This document shows positions 16,149-25,284 of a stretch of 64,000 bases of DNA, one piece after another. A program made the translations under genes and the position numbers. The DNA is from Microtetraspora sp. NBRC 13810 (GTDB lineage: Bacteria; Actinomycetota; Actinomycetes; Streptosporangiales; Streptosporangiaceae): the NCBI RefSeq assembly GCF_030268685.1, contig NZ_BSRQ01000012.1, positions 62,001 to 126,000 on the forward strand, given 5' to 3'. Positions within the stretch are counted from its first letter, which is position 1; each line of letters begins with the position of its first letter. Below the pieces are notes generated by a model. It did no database searches and had not been told where the DNA came from. It saw only the letters and a list, made by a program, of their open reading frames with translations.

Positions 16149-16988
16149 TTGCGTATCGCCAATCTGGCCGGTCGGCTCGTGCTGCTCTCCGGCGACGGCG
16201 CCGTGGACGTCGAGCGGGCGAGCGGCGGGGTGTTCTCCGCCGACCCGCAGGCCGTGTTCGAGCGCTGGGACGAGTTCACGGCGTGGGCCGGGCAGGCCGA
16301 CGTCAGCGGCGCGGAGCCGTACGCGGTGGGCGACCTGGGGGCGCCGGTGCCCGCGCCCCGGCAGATCCTGGCCATCGGGCTCAACTACCGCGACCACGCC
16401 ACCGAGTCCGGCTTCGACATCCCGCAGAACCCGGTGGTGTTCACCAAGTTCGTCTCCTCGCTCACCGGCCCGACCGGCGACATCGCGCTGCCCGAGGGCA
16501 ACGTCGACTGGGAGGTCGAGCTGGTGGCGGTGATCGGCCGCCGGGCCTACCGGGTGTCCGCCGAGCAGGGCTGGGACCACGTGGCCGGGCTGACCGTCGG
16601 GCAGGACGTCTCCGAGCGGATCAGCCAGTTCAACGCCCCGCCTGCGCAGTTCAACATGGGCAAGTCGTTCCCCGGCTTCGGGCCGCTCGGCCCCGTCCTG
16701 GTCACGCCGGACGAGCTCGACGACCGCGACGACATCGAGCTGGGCTGCACGCTCAACGGCGAGAGCGTGCAGAAGGGCCGCACCAGCGACCTGATCTTCA
16801 GCATCCCGGTGCTGATCGAGCGGCTGTCCGCGGTGATGCCGCTGCTCCCCGGCGACATCATCTTCACCGGCACCCCCGCCGGCGTGGGGATGGGCCGCAC
16901 CCCGGCGCGGTGGATCTCCGTGGGCGACGAGCTGGTCACCTACGTCAAGGGCATCGGCGAGATGCGCCACCGTTTCGTGGCCCCCTGA
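16149..16988 (+). CDS. Fumarylacetoacetate hydrolase family protein
   Basis: About 279 residues. It belongs to the FAH superfamily of acylpyruvases, 2-hydroxyhepta-2,4-dienedioate isomerases and oxaloacetate decarboxylases. The metal site is visible: ILAIGLNYRDHATES, then VDWEVELVAVIGR with the acidic ligands, and DIIFTGTPAGVGMG at the C-terminus. The start is TTG 16149, eight bases after AAGGAGG at 16134-16140; ATG 16125 has no ribosome-binding site and lies inside the operator. A GntR/FCD regulator is divergent, so the enzyme is probably induced by an organic acid. Confidence 0.9.
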   Translation: MRIANLAGRLVLLSGDGAVDVERASGGVFSADPQAVFERWDEFTAWAGQADVSGAEPYAVGDLGAPVPAPRQILAIGLNYRDHATESGFDIPQNPVVFTKFVSSLTGPTGDIALPEGNVDWEVELVAVIGRRAYRVSAEQGWDHVAGLTVGQDVSERISQFNAPPAQFNMGKSFPGFGPLGPVLVTPDELDDRDDIELGCTLNGESVQKGRTSDLIFSIPVLIERLSAVMPLLPGDIIFTGTPAGVGMGRTPARWISVGDELVTYVKGIGEMRHRFVAP

Positions 16989-17016
16989 CACCGCCCGCCT
17001 GGCACGCCCGGGTGCC

Positions 17017-18207
17017 TCAGGCCCGGACGGCGCTCCGCCGGGCCAGCCGCCGGCCGAGGGACTGCATCGGCTTCTCCACGTAGCGGTAGCTGAGCCAGCT
17101 CGCCGTCAGGACCAGGCCGACGCAGACCGCGATCGCGGCGAGCTGCACCACCAGGCCCGGCTCGCCCAGGTCGTCGGCGAGCATGCCGGCGGCCCGCAGG
17201 ATCGGATAGTGCACCAGGTAGAGCGAATAGCTGACCAGGCCGAGCCAGGTCAGGAAGCGCGGCACCCGCCTTCGCCGGAGCGCCATCGCCCCGGCGAAGG
17301 TCACCGCCGCCAGCGCGATCGTGGCGATCCACGGCCCCGGCTGCACCCACCACCAGCCCGCCTGCCCGGAGAAGAACGGGCTCACCACCACCAGCACCGC
17401 CGTCACCGGCACCGGCCACAGCGGCCCGGTGCCCCGCTCCCACCGGTAGATCGCGGTGCCGGTGAACATCACCGCGAGGATCGCCGCGGAGAACCACGGG
17501 ATGAAGCTCGTCGCGACCAGCAGCACGAGCCCCATCAGGCCGAGCGCGTAGGCGGCGAACGTGCTGCCCCACCCGGTCAGCAGGCACGCCATCCCGGCCA
17601 GGAAGAGCGCGCACGACGCGTACACCGGCCAGGTCTGCGGGATCATCGGCCCGATGACCAGCAGCCCGCACACCACGGCGCCGACCCCGAAGCAGATCGC
17701 GAAGAGCCCGCTGCGCCGGTGCACCCCGCCCACGAAGAGCGCGGTGACCACCAGGTAGAAGACCATCTCGTAGGAGAGGGTCCACATCGTGTTGACGACG
17801 CCGCCCATGTGCACGGCGTCCAGCAGCATGGTGAGGTGGGAGGCCACCGCGGACAGGTCGCGCGGCACGGCGTCGCGCACCGGCATCCACCACGACAGTG
17901 CCAGCGTCAGCGCGATGACGGCGAGGTAGAGCGGGTAGAGCCGGAAGACCCTGCCGATCCAGAAGGCCCTGACGTCTCCCCGGTGTTCCAGCGAGGCCGG
18001 GATGATGTAGCCGCTGACCAGGAAGAACACCAGCACGCCGTAGGTGCCGATGCTGAAGGAGTAAGGCCGGTCGAAGGGGAGGAGCCCGGCGGGCATGTGC
18101 TCGGTCACGACCGCCGTGGCGCCGATGCCCCGGAGCGCGTCCAGCCAGCCGAGGCGGGCGGTGCCGGAGGTCTGAGACGGCGCCGTGACCGGTAGAGCTC
18201 TAACCAT
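17017..18207 (-). CDS. Acyltransferase 3 family membrane protein
   Basis: 396 residues with about ten transmembrane helices. It starts MVRALPVTAPSQTSGTARLGWLDALRGIGATAVVTEHM, with the acyltransferase-3 DALRGI motif and catalytic-type His. Later motifs are VLVFFLVSGYIIPASLE, RFRLYPLY-like RVFRLYPLY, and YVEKPMQSLGRRL at the end, all typical of O-acetyltransferases such as OafA. ATG 18207 has GGTTGGGTGGA upstream; a TTG at 18216 is less likely. It may modify surface glycans or a small molecule. No glycan genes are adjacent, although the sialidase at 3397 is in the same general region. Confidence 0.88.
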   Translation of the reverse strand: MVRALPVTAPSQTSGTARLGWLDALRGIGATAVVTEHMPAGLLPFDRPYSFSIGTYGVLVFFLVSGYIIPASLEHRGDVRAFWIGRVFRLYPLYLAVIALTLALSWWMPVRDAVPRDLSAVASHLTMLLDAVHMGGVVNTMWTLSYEMVFYLVVTALFVGGVHRRSGLFAICFGVGAVVCGLLVIGPMIPQTWPVYASCALFLAGMACLLTGWGSTFAAYALGLMGLVLLVATSFIPWFSAAILAVMFTGTAIYRWERGTGPLWPVPVTAVLVVVSPFFSGQAGWWWVQPGPWIATIALAAVTFAGAMALRRRRVPRFLTWLGLVSYSLYLVHYPILRAAGMLADDLGEPGLVVQLAAIAVCVGLVLTASWLSYRYVEKPMQSLGRRLARRSAVRA

Positions 18208-18278
18208 TCCACCCAACCTATCTACCTGAGCATGATCATGTTGGTCGGGCGGTGGCCGCGGTTTGACCTCTTCCAGGA

Positions 18279-19820
18279 TCAGACCACCTGGAAATCCGCC
18301 ATCATCGCCATGTCCTCGTGTTCGAGATTGTGGCAGTGCAGCATGTATCGTCCCCGATATCCGGTAAAGCGCACAAGGACATCGACAATTTCGTATGGGC
18401 GCACGTCAACGGTGTCCTTCCAGCCGGCATCCGTGGCGGAAGGGCCCTTGTCGCCGCGGGAGAGCACCTGGAAGTGGCCCAGGTGCACGTGCACCGGGTG
18501 GTGGAAGTCACTCGCGAAGCGCCACACCTCCGTGCTGCCGAGCCGCGGTTCGGCGAGCGGCACCCCGGGGCGGTAGGGCCGCCCGTTGATCGTCCACGCC
18601 TGGTCCGGCCCCTGTCCGGTGCGGCGGAAGTCGAACACCCGGGTCACCGCGGCGCCGGCCCGGTCGGCGGGCTCCACGTCCGACAGCCGCGCGGGCACCC
18701 TGCTGTCGTCCCGTACGGCACGCGTGACGCGGAACCGCATGACGTCCCGGGCCCGGCCCTGGCCCAGCGTGTTGACCAGGGTGATCTCGGCGCCCACGGG
18801 ACGATCGGAGAAGTCCGCCACCACGTCGAACCGCTCCCCCGGCGCGATCGTGATCGACTGGTGCGTGACCGGCGCCGCCAGCAGGCCGAGGTCGCTGCCC
18901 ACCTGGACGAACCGGCCGCCGCCGGTCAGTTCCAGCCGGTACCTGCGGGCGTTGGAGGCGTTCAGCAGGCGCAGCCGGTAGCGGGCGGTGTCCACGTCGA
19001 GCACCGGCCACGGCGCGCCGTTGACCAGGATCACGTCCCCTTCGACGCCCGCCATGTACCCGCCCTCGACCCCGGCCCGCACCAGCAGGCTCGGATCCAG
19101 CGACGGATAGCGGAACGAGCCGTCCTCCTCGAACGCCCGGTCGCAGATCATCAGCGGGATGTCCCGCTCCCCCTTGGGCAGCGGCAGCGCGTCGTCCTCG
19201 TCGTCGCGCACCACCATCATCCCGGCGAGCCCCCGCCACACCTGCGGCGCGGTGAAGTCCATCCGGTGGTCGTGGTACCAGAGCGTGGCCGCCCGCTGGT
19301 CGAGCGGGTAGACGTAGTCCTTGCTCCCGGGGTTGAACGTCCACTGGCCGGGGTCGTGGTGGCCGTGCGCGCTGGGCGGCGGCCGGAAACCGCGGCCCGC
19401 CGCCACCACGACGTCGGTCGGGTAGCCGTCGGACTCCGGCGGCGTCACCCCGCCGTGCAGGTGCGTCGAGGTGGGCACGCGCAGTTCGTTGCGCACCCGG
19501 ACCGTGGCCGTCGCACCGCGCCGCACGTCGAACGTCGGGCCGGGGAAGGTCCCCTCGAACCCCCACACCTCGGTCGTCGTCCCGGGGATGATCTCCACCT
19601 TGGCGGCCCGCTGGGTCACCTCGTACCGGCCGGGGCTAACCGGTCTCGCGGTCGCCGGGATCGGCAGCGGCACCGTGAAGGCCCGTGGCAGCGGCAGCGC
19701 GCTGGACAGCGCCTTGCCCGACACCTCGGCCCCGGCGACGCCGCAGCCCGCGAGCCCGGCTCCGGCGAGGCCCGCTCCGGCGAGCGTGCCGAGGAACCCG
19801 CGGCGGGTCAGGCCGCTCAC
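18279..19820 (-). CDS. Multicopper oxidase, Tat-exported (CotA/laccase-like)
   Basis: 513 residues. The N-terminus has a twin-arginine signal (LTRRGFLGTLAGAGLAGAGLAG) ending near a Cys (GCG), so it may be a lipoprotein. The cupredoxin domains carry all copper motifs: HLHGG, WYHDHRMD, HPVHVHLGHFQVL and HCHNLEHEDMAMM. The methionine after the last His is consistent with a type 1 copper axial ligand. The starting codon is GTG, overlapping the stop of the upstream membrane gene (GTGA). It could oxidise phenols, bilirubin-like compounds or metals. The partner membrane protein and the divergent two-component system suggest an envelope role. Confidence 0.92.
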   Translation of the reverse strand: MSGLTRRGFLGTLAGAGLAGAGLAGCGVAGAEVSGKALSSALPLPRAFTVPLPIPATARPVSPGRYEVTQRAAKVEIIPGTTTEVWGFEGTFPGPTFDVRRGATATVRVRNELRVPTSTHLHGGVTPPESDGYPTDVVVAAGRGFRPPPSAHGHHDPGQWTFNPGSKDYVYPLDQRAATLWYHDHRMDFTAPQVWRGLAGMMVVRDDEDDALPLPKGERDIPLMICDRAFEEDGSFRYPSLDPSLLVRAGVEGGYMAGVEGDVILVNGAPWPVLDVDTARYRLRLLNASNARRYRLELTGGGRFVQVGSDLGLLAAPVTHQSITIAPGERFDVVADFSDRPVGAEITLVNTLGQGRARDVMRFRVTRAVRDDSRVPARLSDVEPADRAGAAVTRVFDFRRTGQGPDQAWTINGRPYRPGVPLAEPRLGSTEVWRFASDFHHPVHVHLGHFQVLSRGDKGPSATDAGWKDTVDVRPYEIVDVLVRFTGYRGRYMLHCHNLEHEDMAMMADFQVV

Positions 19821-20245
19821 GCCGGGCTCCCCGCGCGCGCGGCCGGGGCGGCGGCCCTGCCCGCCTCACTCCGCCAGGACTGGACCGCGAGGCCCACCGA
19901 CAGGCCGAAGATCAGCACGCCCAGCGGGAAGTGCACCTGGAGCACCCGCAGGTAGCCGAACGCCGACTGCGCGCCCTCCAGCACGAGCAGCCCCACGGCG
20001 GGCAGGATCCACCGGGCGCTGCCACGGCCGGGCCGCCAGCGCAGCACCAGCAGGACGAGCATCGACAGCGCCAGGCCGAGCAGCACGCCGGCGTTGAGCG
20101 CGTGCGTCTCCAGCAGGGCGACGTCGCCGGTGACGAACATCCCGGCCGTCATCGCCTGGCCGAGCACCGCGACCACGTTCACGGCGGCGACGATCCGCAG
20201 CGACCACACGATCCAGCCGGGGACCGCGGTAGGGGGCGAGTTCAT
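19817..20245 (-). CDS. Four-helix membrane protein (DUF6220-like), oxidase partner
   Basis: 142 residues from ATG 20245, which has GGAGG upstream. Four hydrophobic helices are seen: WIVWSLRIVAAVNVVAVLGQAM, ALNAGVLLGLALSMLVLLVL, WILPAVGLLVLEGAQSAFGYL and FPLGVLIFGLSVGLAVQSW. Conserved-looking His residues lie at ETHALNAG and QVHFPLG. The pattern resembles DUF6220 proteins. It overlaps the multicopper oxidase start, so the two are one operon. A role in handling electrons, oxygen or copper for the oxidase is plausible but unproven. Confidence 0.7.
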   Translation of the reverse strand: MNSPPTAVPGWIVWSLRIVAAVNVVAVLGQAMTAGMFVTGDVALLETHALNAGVLLGLALSMLVLLVLRWRPGRGSARWILPAVGLLVLEGAQSAFGYLRVLQVHFPLGVLIFGLSVGLAVQSWRSEAGRAAAPAARAGSPA

Positions 20246-20441
20246 GGAAACCTCCGATCGATGTGCGGTGCCCATGCTCGTCCCGGGACGGGCTCCCGTC
20301 GTCAGCCCGGTGAGGCGTCACGCCGTACATCTCGTGGGGTACGCCGGAGGAGATACGGCCCCGCCGTACACCGTGCGGAGTAGACCGGGGCTCCGCCGCG
20401 GGAGGGGCGGCGGGGCGGGGACACTGATCTACCGTGAAGGT

Positions 20442-21593
20442 GTGACACGCCGGTGGAGGATCGACGGGTGGCGGCTCGACGCGCTGGTCGCCGTGGTCGC
20501 GCTGGGCGCGATGCTCGAAGGGGCCTACGCCGGCGTGCCCCGCGGCGGGATCGCCTTCCGGCCGATGGACGCCCCCGGGCTCGTCGTCATCACGGTGCTG
20601 ACGCTGGCCCTGGCCGCGCGCACGGCCGCGCCGCTGCCCGCCGCGCTGGTCACCGCGTCCGGCGGCGTCGTCTACTACGGCCTCGGCTACCCGGGGGTCT
20701 TCGCCGCCGCGCCCGCGCTGATCTGCATCTACACGCTCACCACCCGGGGCCGCAGGCTCCAGGCGATCCTGGTCGCGGTCGCGATGACGACGGGCGTCTA
20801 CGTCATCATCGCGCTGGCCGACACCGATCCGGGCCCGGACGACGGCTTCCAGTGGATCATGGGCTGGCTGGTGGCGTCCGTGGTCGCCGGCGAGGTGGTC
20901 CGCAACCGGCGGGCCTACCTGGAGGAGGTCGAGCGGCGGCTGTGCCAGGCCGAGCGCACCAAGGAGGAGGCGGCCCTGCGCCGGGCCGGCGAGGAGCGGC
21001 TGTGGATCGCCCAGGAACTGCACGACAGCCTCACCCACAGCATCTCCGTCATCAACGTCCAGGCCGGCGTCGCCATGCACCTGATCGACCGGGACCCGGC
21101 CCAGACCAGGGAGGCGCTCGCCGCGATCAAGGAGTCGGGCCAGGAGGCCATGCGCGAGCTGCGGGCCACGCTGGGCGTGCTCCGGCAGGCCGACGGGGAC
21201 GGCCCGCCGGCCGGCCTGGCCCGGCTGCCGCGCCTGGTGGCCAGGGCCGAGGCGGTCGGGCTGCCGGTGTCCGTCGTCGCGACCGGCGAGCGCCGCACGC
21301 TGCCCGGCGACGTGGACCGCGCGGCCTACCGGATCCTCCAGGAGGCGTTCACCAACGTGCTCCGGCACGCGGGCCCCGCGTCGGTCACCGTGACGACCGC
21401 CTACCATCCAGACAAGATCATCCTTACCGTGGACGACGACGGCCGCTCCGTGGCCGGGGCGGGAGCCGACGGCATGGGCATCATCGGGATGCGCGAGCGC
21501 GCGGTCGCCGTGGGCGGCACGCTCACCGCGGGGCCACGCCCGCAGGGCGGCTTCGGCGTGCACGCCGAGCTGCCGCTGCCGGAGACGCCGTGA
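20442..21593 (+). CDS. NarL-type sensor histidine kinase
   Basis: About 383 residues. The N-terminal 150 residues hold four or five transmembrane segments. They are followed by a HisKA_3 dimerisation helix with the phosphoacceptor His (WIAQELHDSLTHSISVINVQAGVAMH) and an HATPase_c domain (YRILQEAFTNVLRHAGPASVTVT, VDDDGRS, GADGMGIIGMRERAVAVGG). The start is GTG 20442. It overlaps the response regulator (GTGA), and it is divergent from the multicopper oxidase operon with about 195 bp between, so that operon is a candidate target. Confidence 0.92.
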   Translation: MTRRWRIDGWRLDALVAVVALGAMLEGAYAGVPRGGIAFRPMDAPGLVVITVLTLALAARTAAPLPAALVTASGGVVYYGLGYPGVFAAAPALICIYTLTTRGRRLQAILVAVAMTTGVYVIIALADTDPGPDDGFQWIMGWLVASVVAGEVVRNRRAYLEEVERRLCQAERTKEEAALRRAGEERLWIAQELHDSLTHSISVINVQAGVAMHLIDRDPAQTREALAAIKESGQEAMRELRATLGVLRQADGDGPPAGLARLPRLVARAEAVGLPVSVVATGERRTLPGDVDRAAYRILQEAFTNVLRHAGPASVTVTTAYHPDKIILTVDDDGRSVAGAGADGMGIIGMRERAVAVGGTLTAGPRPQGGFGVHAELPLPETP

Positions 21594-22249
21594 TCAGGGT
21601 CCTGCTCGCCGACGACCAGCCGCTGATCAGGGCGGGCTTTCGCGCGCTCCTCGACTCCGAGGCCGACATCACCGTCGTCGGCGAGGCCGGCGACGGCCTC
21701 CAGGCCGTCGAGCGGGCCAGGGAGCTCATCCCGGATGTCGCGCTGCTCGACGTCAGGATGCCCGGCCTCGACGGCATCCAGACGACCAGGCGGATCGGCG
21801 CCGACCCCGCGCTCGACACGGTCAAGGTGGTGATCCTCACCAACTACGCCCTCGACGAGTACGTCTTCGCCGCCCTGCGCGCCGGGGCCAGCGGCTTCCT
21901 GCTCAAGGACATCGAACCGGTCGAACTGCTCCAGTCCGTGCGGGTCGCCGCCCGGGGCGACGCCCTGCTGTCCCCCGCCGTCACCAGGCGGCTGATCGAG
22001 GAGTACGTCGCCACCCCGCCCCGGCCGCCCGCCGTACCGGCCCTGGACCGGCTGACCGGCCGGGAGCGCGAGGTGACCGCGCTGGTGGCGTCCGGCATGT
22101 CCAACGAGGAGATCGCCGGGCACCTCTCCATCAGCCACGCCACGGTCAAGACGCACGTGAGCAGATCCCTGCTCAAACTGGGCGCCCGCGACCGGGCCCA
22201 GCTCGTCGTCTTCGCCTACGAATCCGGCCTGGTCGTCCCGGGCCGCTGA
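21590..22249 (+). CDS. NarL/LuxR-type response regulator
   Basis: 219 residues. The receiver domain has the acidic pocket (LLADDQPLIRAGF) and the phosphoacceptor Asp (DVALLDVRMPGLDG), plus the conserved Lys (GFLLKD). The C-terminal LuxR helix-turn-helix reads LTGREREVTALVASGMSNEEIAGHLSISHATVKTHVSRSLLKLGARDR. The GTG start at 21590 overlaps the kinase stop. It is the cognate regulator of the kinase before it. Its targets may include the divergent oxidase operon. Confidence 0.93.
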   Translation: MIRVLLADDQPLIRAGFRALLDSEADITVVGEAGDGLQAVERARELIPDVALLDVRMPGLDGIQTTRRIGADPALDTVKVVILTNYALDEYVFAALRAGASGFLLKDIEPVELLQSVRVAARGDALLSPAVTRRLIEEYVATPPRPPAVPALDRLTGREREVTALVASGMSNEEIAGHLSISHATVKTHVSRSLLKLGARDRAQLVVFAYESGLVVPGR

Positions 22250-22269
22250 CCAGGAAGGAAGGACACCGG

Positions 22270-23097
22270 GTGGAGCGCGCGGTGGCCGGGGCCGGGGTAC
22301 GCCTCACGGCACACGTGCACGAGGGGCCGGGGACGCCCGTCGTGCTGCTGCACGGGCTGGCCGGGCACGCCGGCGAATGGGCGCACGCGGCAGGGTGGCT
22401 GCGCGAACGGCACCGGGTGATCGCCCTTGACCAGCGCGGCCACGGGGCGAGCGAGCGCCACCCGGCCGACATGTCCAGGGCGGCGTACGTCGCGGACGTC
22501 GTCTCCGTCCTGGACGACCTGGGCGTGGCCGAGGCGATCGTCGCGGGCCAGTCGCTCGGCGGCCACACGGCCCTGCTGACGGCGGCGGCCCACCCGGACC
22601 GGGTCGGCGCGCTGGTCCTCGTCGAGGCCGGTCCCGGCGGCGCGGGACCCGGCCATCCCCAGGTCATCGAACGCTGGCTCGCGTCCTGGCCGGTGCCCTT
22701 CCCGTCGGTGGCAGCCGCGGCCGAGTTCTTCGGCGGCGGTCCGGCCGGCGCCGGATGGGCGGCCGGGCTGGAGGAACGCGCCGGCGGGTGGTGGCCGCGG
22801 TTCGAGCCCGAGCTCATGGTCGCCTCGGTGGCCGAGCTGTCCCGGCGCTCGTACTGGGCCGAGTGGGAAAGGGTGACCTGCCCGGCCCTGCTCGTCGTCG
22901 CGGAAACCGGGATCATCCCGGCGGAGGAGGTGCGGGAGATGGTGCGTCGCCGGCCGGACACGACCGTGGTACGCGTGCCCGGCGCGGGCCACGACGTGCA
23001 CCTGGAACAGCCGGACGCCGTACGGGCCGCGATCGCCGCCTTCCTAGACGGGGTGGCGGTGCAGGCGGCGCAGGGCGAACGCGAGCTGGAGCCGTAG
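22270..23097 (+). CDS. Alpha/beta hydrolase
   Basis: 275 residues, single domain, no signal peptide. The oxyanion motif VVLLHGLAGHAGEW, the nucleophile elbow AGQSLGGHT (Ser nucleophile), an acid and the catalytic His near GAGHDVHLEQP are in the usual order. The start is GTG 22270 behind AAGGAAGGA, 20 bp after the response regulator, so it is probably in the same transcript. The last 54 bp overlap a convergent PucR-type regulator. The substrate is unknown; esterase, epoxide hydrolase-like and lactonase activities all occur in this family. Confidence 0.85.
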   Translation: MERAVAGAGVRLTAHVHEGPGTPVVLLHGLAGHAGEWAHAAGWLRERHRVIALDQRGHGASERHPADMSRAAYVADVVSVLDDLGVAEAIVAGQSLGGHTALLTAAAHPDRVGALVLVEAGPGGAGPGHPQVIERWLASWPVPFPSVAAAAEFFGGGPAGAGWAAGLEERAGGWWPRFEPELMVASVAELSRRSYWAEWERVTCPALLVVAETGIIPAEEVREMVRRRPDTTVVRVPGAGHDVHLEQPDAVRAAIAAFLDGVAVQAAQGERELEP

Positions 23098-24057
23098 CCG
23101 CCCGCGCGGGGTGCGCACGCTCCAGCCGAGCAGGTGCTCCGCGTGCGCCAGCCGGTCCTGCAAGGTCGAATGGTGCACGGTCAGCTCCGCCGCCGCCGTA
23201 CGCAGGCTCGGCGCATACGCGAACGCGTGCAACGTGGGCAGCATCCAGGGGGCCGCGGCACCCGCGTGGTCCAGGGAGCGCACGTCGGGCGGCGGTTCGG
23301 ATCCCGGCCCGACCGCCGCGGCCAGCACCGCCAGCCCGCCCAGCTCGTCCGCGTACACCACCCGCGGCCCCGGATCCTGGTCGGTCCCCTCCGCGGCCAG
23401 CCGCAACGCCGTACGCGCCGGCGGCCACGAATCCGGCAGGTCCAGCACCGGCACGGCCGGCCCGATCCCGGCCCGCCGCCCGCCCAGGTCGCCGGACGGA
23501 TCGGCCGGGGGCGAACCTGGCACGATCCGCGCCTCGCCGCCTTCGAGCGCCACGGCACGGGCCGGGGCCGTCTTCGCCAATCCCAGGTCGCGGGCCGCCT
23601 GGAGCCGGGCCTCGCGCGGCGCCGACGCGTCCAGCAGCAGCTCGACCAGGGCGGGATCCTCACGGCGACCTTTCGACGGCGCCCGGCCCCTGGTGCGGTC
23701 CAGCACCTCACGCGCCGCGGCGGCGGCCCGCTCCAGCACCATCGCGCCCACCGGCCCGGCCGGGCCCGGACGCTCCAGCCACAGCCGCGCCGTCCCGCCC
23801 GGCACCGGCACGGTCGGCCACTGCGGATCCGGCGGCGGCCCGGCGTCCTGCCGAAGCCCGTCGGCCAGCACCCGGACCCGCACCCGGCGGTCGGCGTCGA
23901 CCAGACGGGCCGGGCACCCGGCGAGCACGGCGGCCCCACGGACGATCGCCTCCAGACCGGCACGATCCGCCACGAGCCGGTCGAAGTAGGCGATGACCTG
24001 GATCGCTGCGCCGGCGTCCGGATCCAGCGCGGACAGCCGGCCGGCAAGCTCCTTCAT
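23044..24057 (-). CDS. PucR-type helix-turn-helix regulator
   Basis: 337 residues. The C-terminal 70 residues match the PucR HTH (APSLRTAAAELTVHHSTLQDRLAHAEHLLGWSVRTPRGRLRLQLAFALRRL). The N-terminal part is a GAF-like or signal-sensing region (AIQVIAYFDRLVADRAGLEAIVRGAAVLAGCPARLVD) without the purine-catabolism domain name residues I would need to specify a ligand. The 3' end overlaps the convergent alpha/beta hydrolase by 54 bp. The upstream neighbour, transcribed the same way, is a hormone-sensitive-lipase-type esterase. Confidence 0.75.
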   Translation of the reverse strand: MKELAGRLSALDPDAGAAIQVIAYFDRLVADRAGLEAIVRGAAVLAGCPARLVDADRRVRVRVLADGLRQDAGPPPDPQWPTVPVPGGTARLWLERPGPAGPVGAMVLERAAAAAREVLDRTRGRAPSKGRREDPALVELLLDASAPREARLQAARDLGLAKTAPARAVALEGGEARIVPGSPPADPSGDLGGRRAGIGPAVPVLDLPDSWPPARTALRLAAEGTDQDPGPRVVYADELGGLAVLAAAVGPGSEPPPDVRSLDHAGAAAPWMLPTLHAFAYAPSLRTAAAELTVHHSTLQDRLAHAEHLLGWSVRTPRGRLRLQLAFALRRLHRHPV

Positions 24058-24126
24058 CAGCCCATCCTGCCTCGCCTCCCGGCCGGGGGCGCGGCCGGAT
24101 GCCTCCCGACCGGCCGCGGGTACCGG

Positions 24127-25110
24127 TCAGGCGTCGAGCAGCCGCCGCAGCCAGCGCACCCGGGCCGCCTTGGCGTCCTGGGACACCATGGCCTGCGGGG
24201 CGAGCAGGTCGAAACCGTGGAAACCGCCCGGCCACACGTGCAGCTCGGCCCGGCCGCCCGCCTGCCAGATCCTGGAGGCGTAGGCCACGTCCTCGTCGCG
24301 GAACGTCTCGGCCGAGCCCACGTCGATGAACGCGGGCGGCAGGCCGGACAGGTCGGTGGCCCGCGCCGGGGCGGCGTACGGCGACACGTCCGGGCCGCCG
24401 CGCCGGTCGCCCAGCAGCGCCGTCCAGCCGGTCTCGTTGGCGCTGTGGTCCCACACGCCCACGCCCGCCATCTGCAGGGCGGACGGGGTGTCGTTGCGGT
24501 CGTCGAGCATCGGGCACAGCAGGAGCTGGCCGATCAGCGCGGGGCCGCCCCGGTCGCGGGCGAGCAGCGCGATCGCCGCCGCGAGCCCGCCGCCCGCGCT
24601 GGTGCCGCCGACCACGATGCGATCGGGGTCGATGCCCAGCTCCTCGGCGTGCTCGGCGGTCCACGTCAGACCCGCGTAGCAGTCCTCGACGGGGGCGGGG
24701 TGCGGGTGCTCGGGCGCGAGCCGGTACTCCACCGACACGACCACGAGCTGAAGCTCCCGCGCGATGTCGAGCATGTCGGGGATGCCCGTCCGGTTGTCCC
24801 CGATGATCATCCCGCCGCCGTGCGTGTGGTAGATCGCCGGCAGCGGCGTGGTGACCTCCGCCGGACGGCAGATCAGCAGGGAGATGTCCGGTTCCCCCGC
24901 CGGCCCGGGAACCGTCCGGTCCTCCACCAGGAACGCCCCGTCCCGGCTGAGCTCCTCGTGCGGGAGAGTCACCCCCTGCCGCATCGCCGGCAGCATCTCC
25001 AGGGTGAACGCCGGCATTTCGCCCATCAGGGTCAGGGCCGCGGCCAGCTCGGAGTCGAAGGGCGGCGGCGGCCCCACGGGAGCCGGGGTGGCAGGCAGGT
25101 CGATGCTCAT
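24127..25110 (-). CDS. Alpha/beta hydrolase fold-3 esterase (HSL family)
   Basis: 327 residues from ATG 25110, which has GGAGGCC upstream. The HGGG oxyanion motif (YHTHGGGMIIGD), nucleophile elbow GGTSAGGGLAAA, catalytic Asp region (FIDVGSAETFRDED) and His (GGFHGFDLL) define a hormone-sensitive-lipase-type carboxylesterase, cytoplasmic with no signal peptide. The longer open frame to 25560 crosses the 30-bp repeat array and is not coding. It would hydrolyse short acyl esters. It is followed after about 70 bp by the PucR-type gene on the same strand. Confidence 0.88.
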   Translation of the reverse strand: MSIDLPATPAPVGPPPPFDSELAAALTLMGEMPAFTLEMLPAMRQGVTLPHEELSRDGAFLVEDRTVPGPAGEPDISLLICRPAEVTTPLPAIYHTHGGGMIIGDNRTGIPDMLDIARELQLVVVSVEYRLAPEHPHPAPVEDCYAGLTWTAEHAEELGIDPDRIVVGGTSAGGGLAAAIALLARDRGGPALIGQLLLCPMLDDRNDTPSALQMAGVGVWDHSANETGWTALLGDRRGGPDVSPYAAPARATDLSGLPPAFIDVGSAETFRDEDVAYASRIWQAGGRAELHVWPGGFHGFDLLAPQAMVSQDAKAARVRWLRRLLDA

Positions 25111-25284
25111 AGGGGCCTCCGGTGCGGTGACGACGTTCCGACTCCATCGTGAAACACGCCGGCCGCGGACATCGAGCGCCACCCGCAGGGCCTGCCCCGC
25201 CATTTGGCGGTCCTCCGCGAAGACCGCGAAGCCCCCCGCCGGGCACGGCAGAGGGCTTCGGGGCGGCGCGGAATGCGCCTCGTG

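Noticed and set aside
23113-25152. 672-codon plus-strand frame
   Set aside because: It is antisense to the PucR-type and esterase genes and has the biased composition of a shadow frame.
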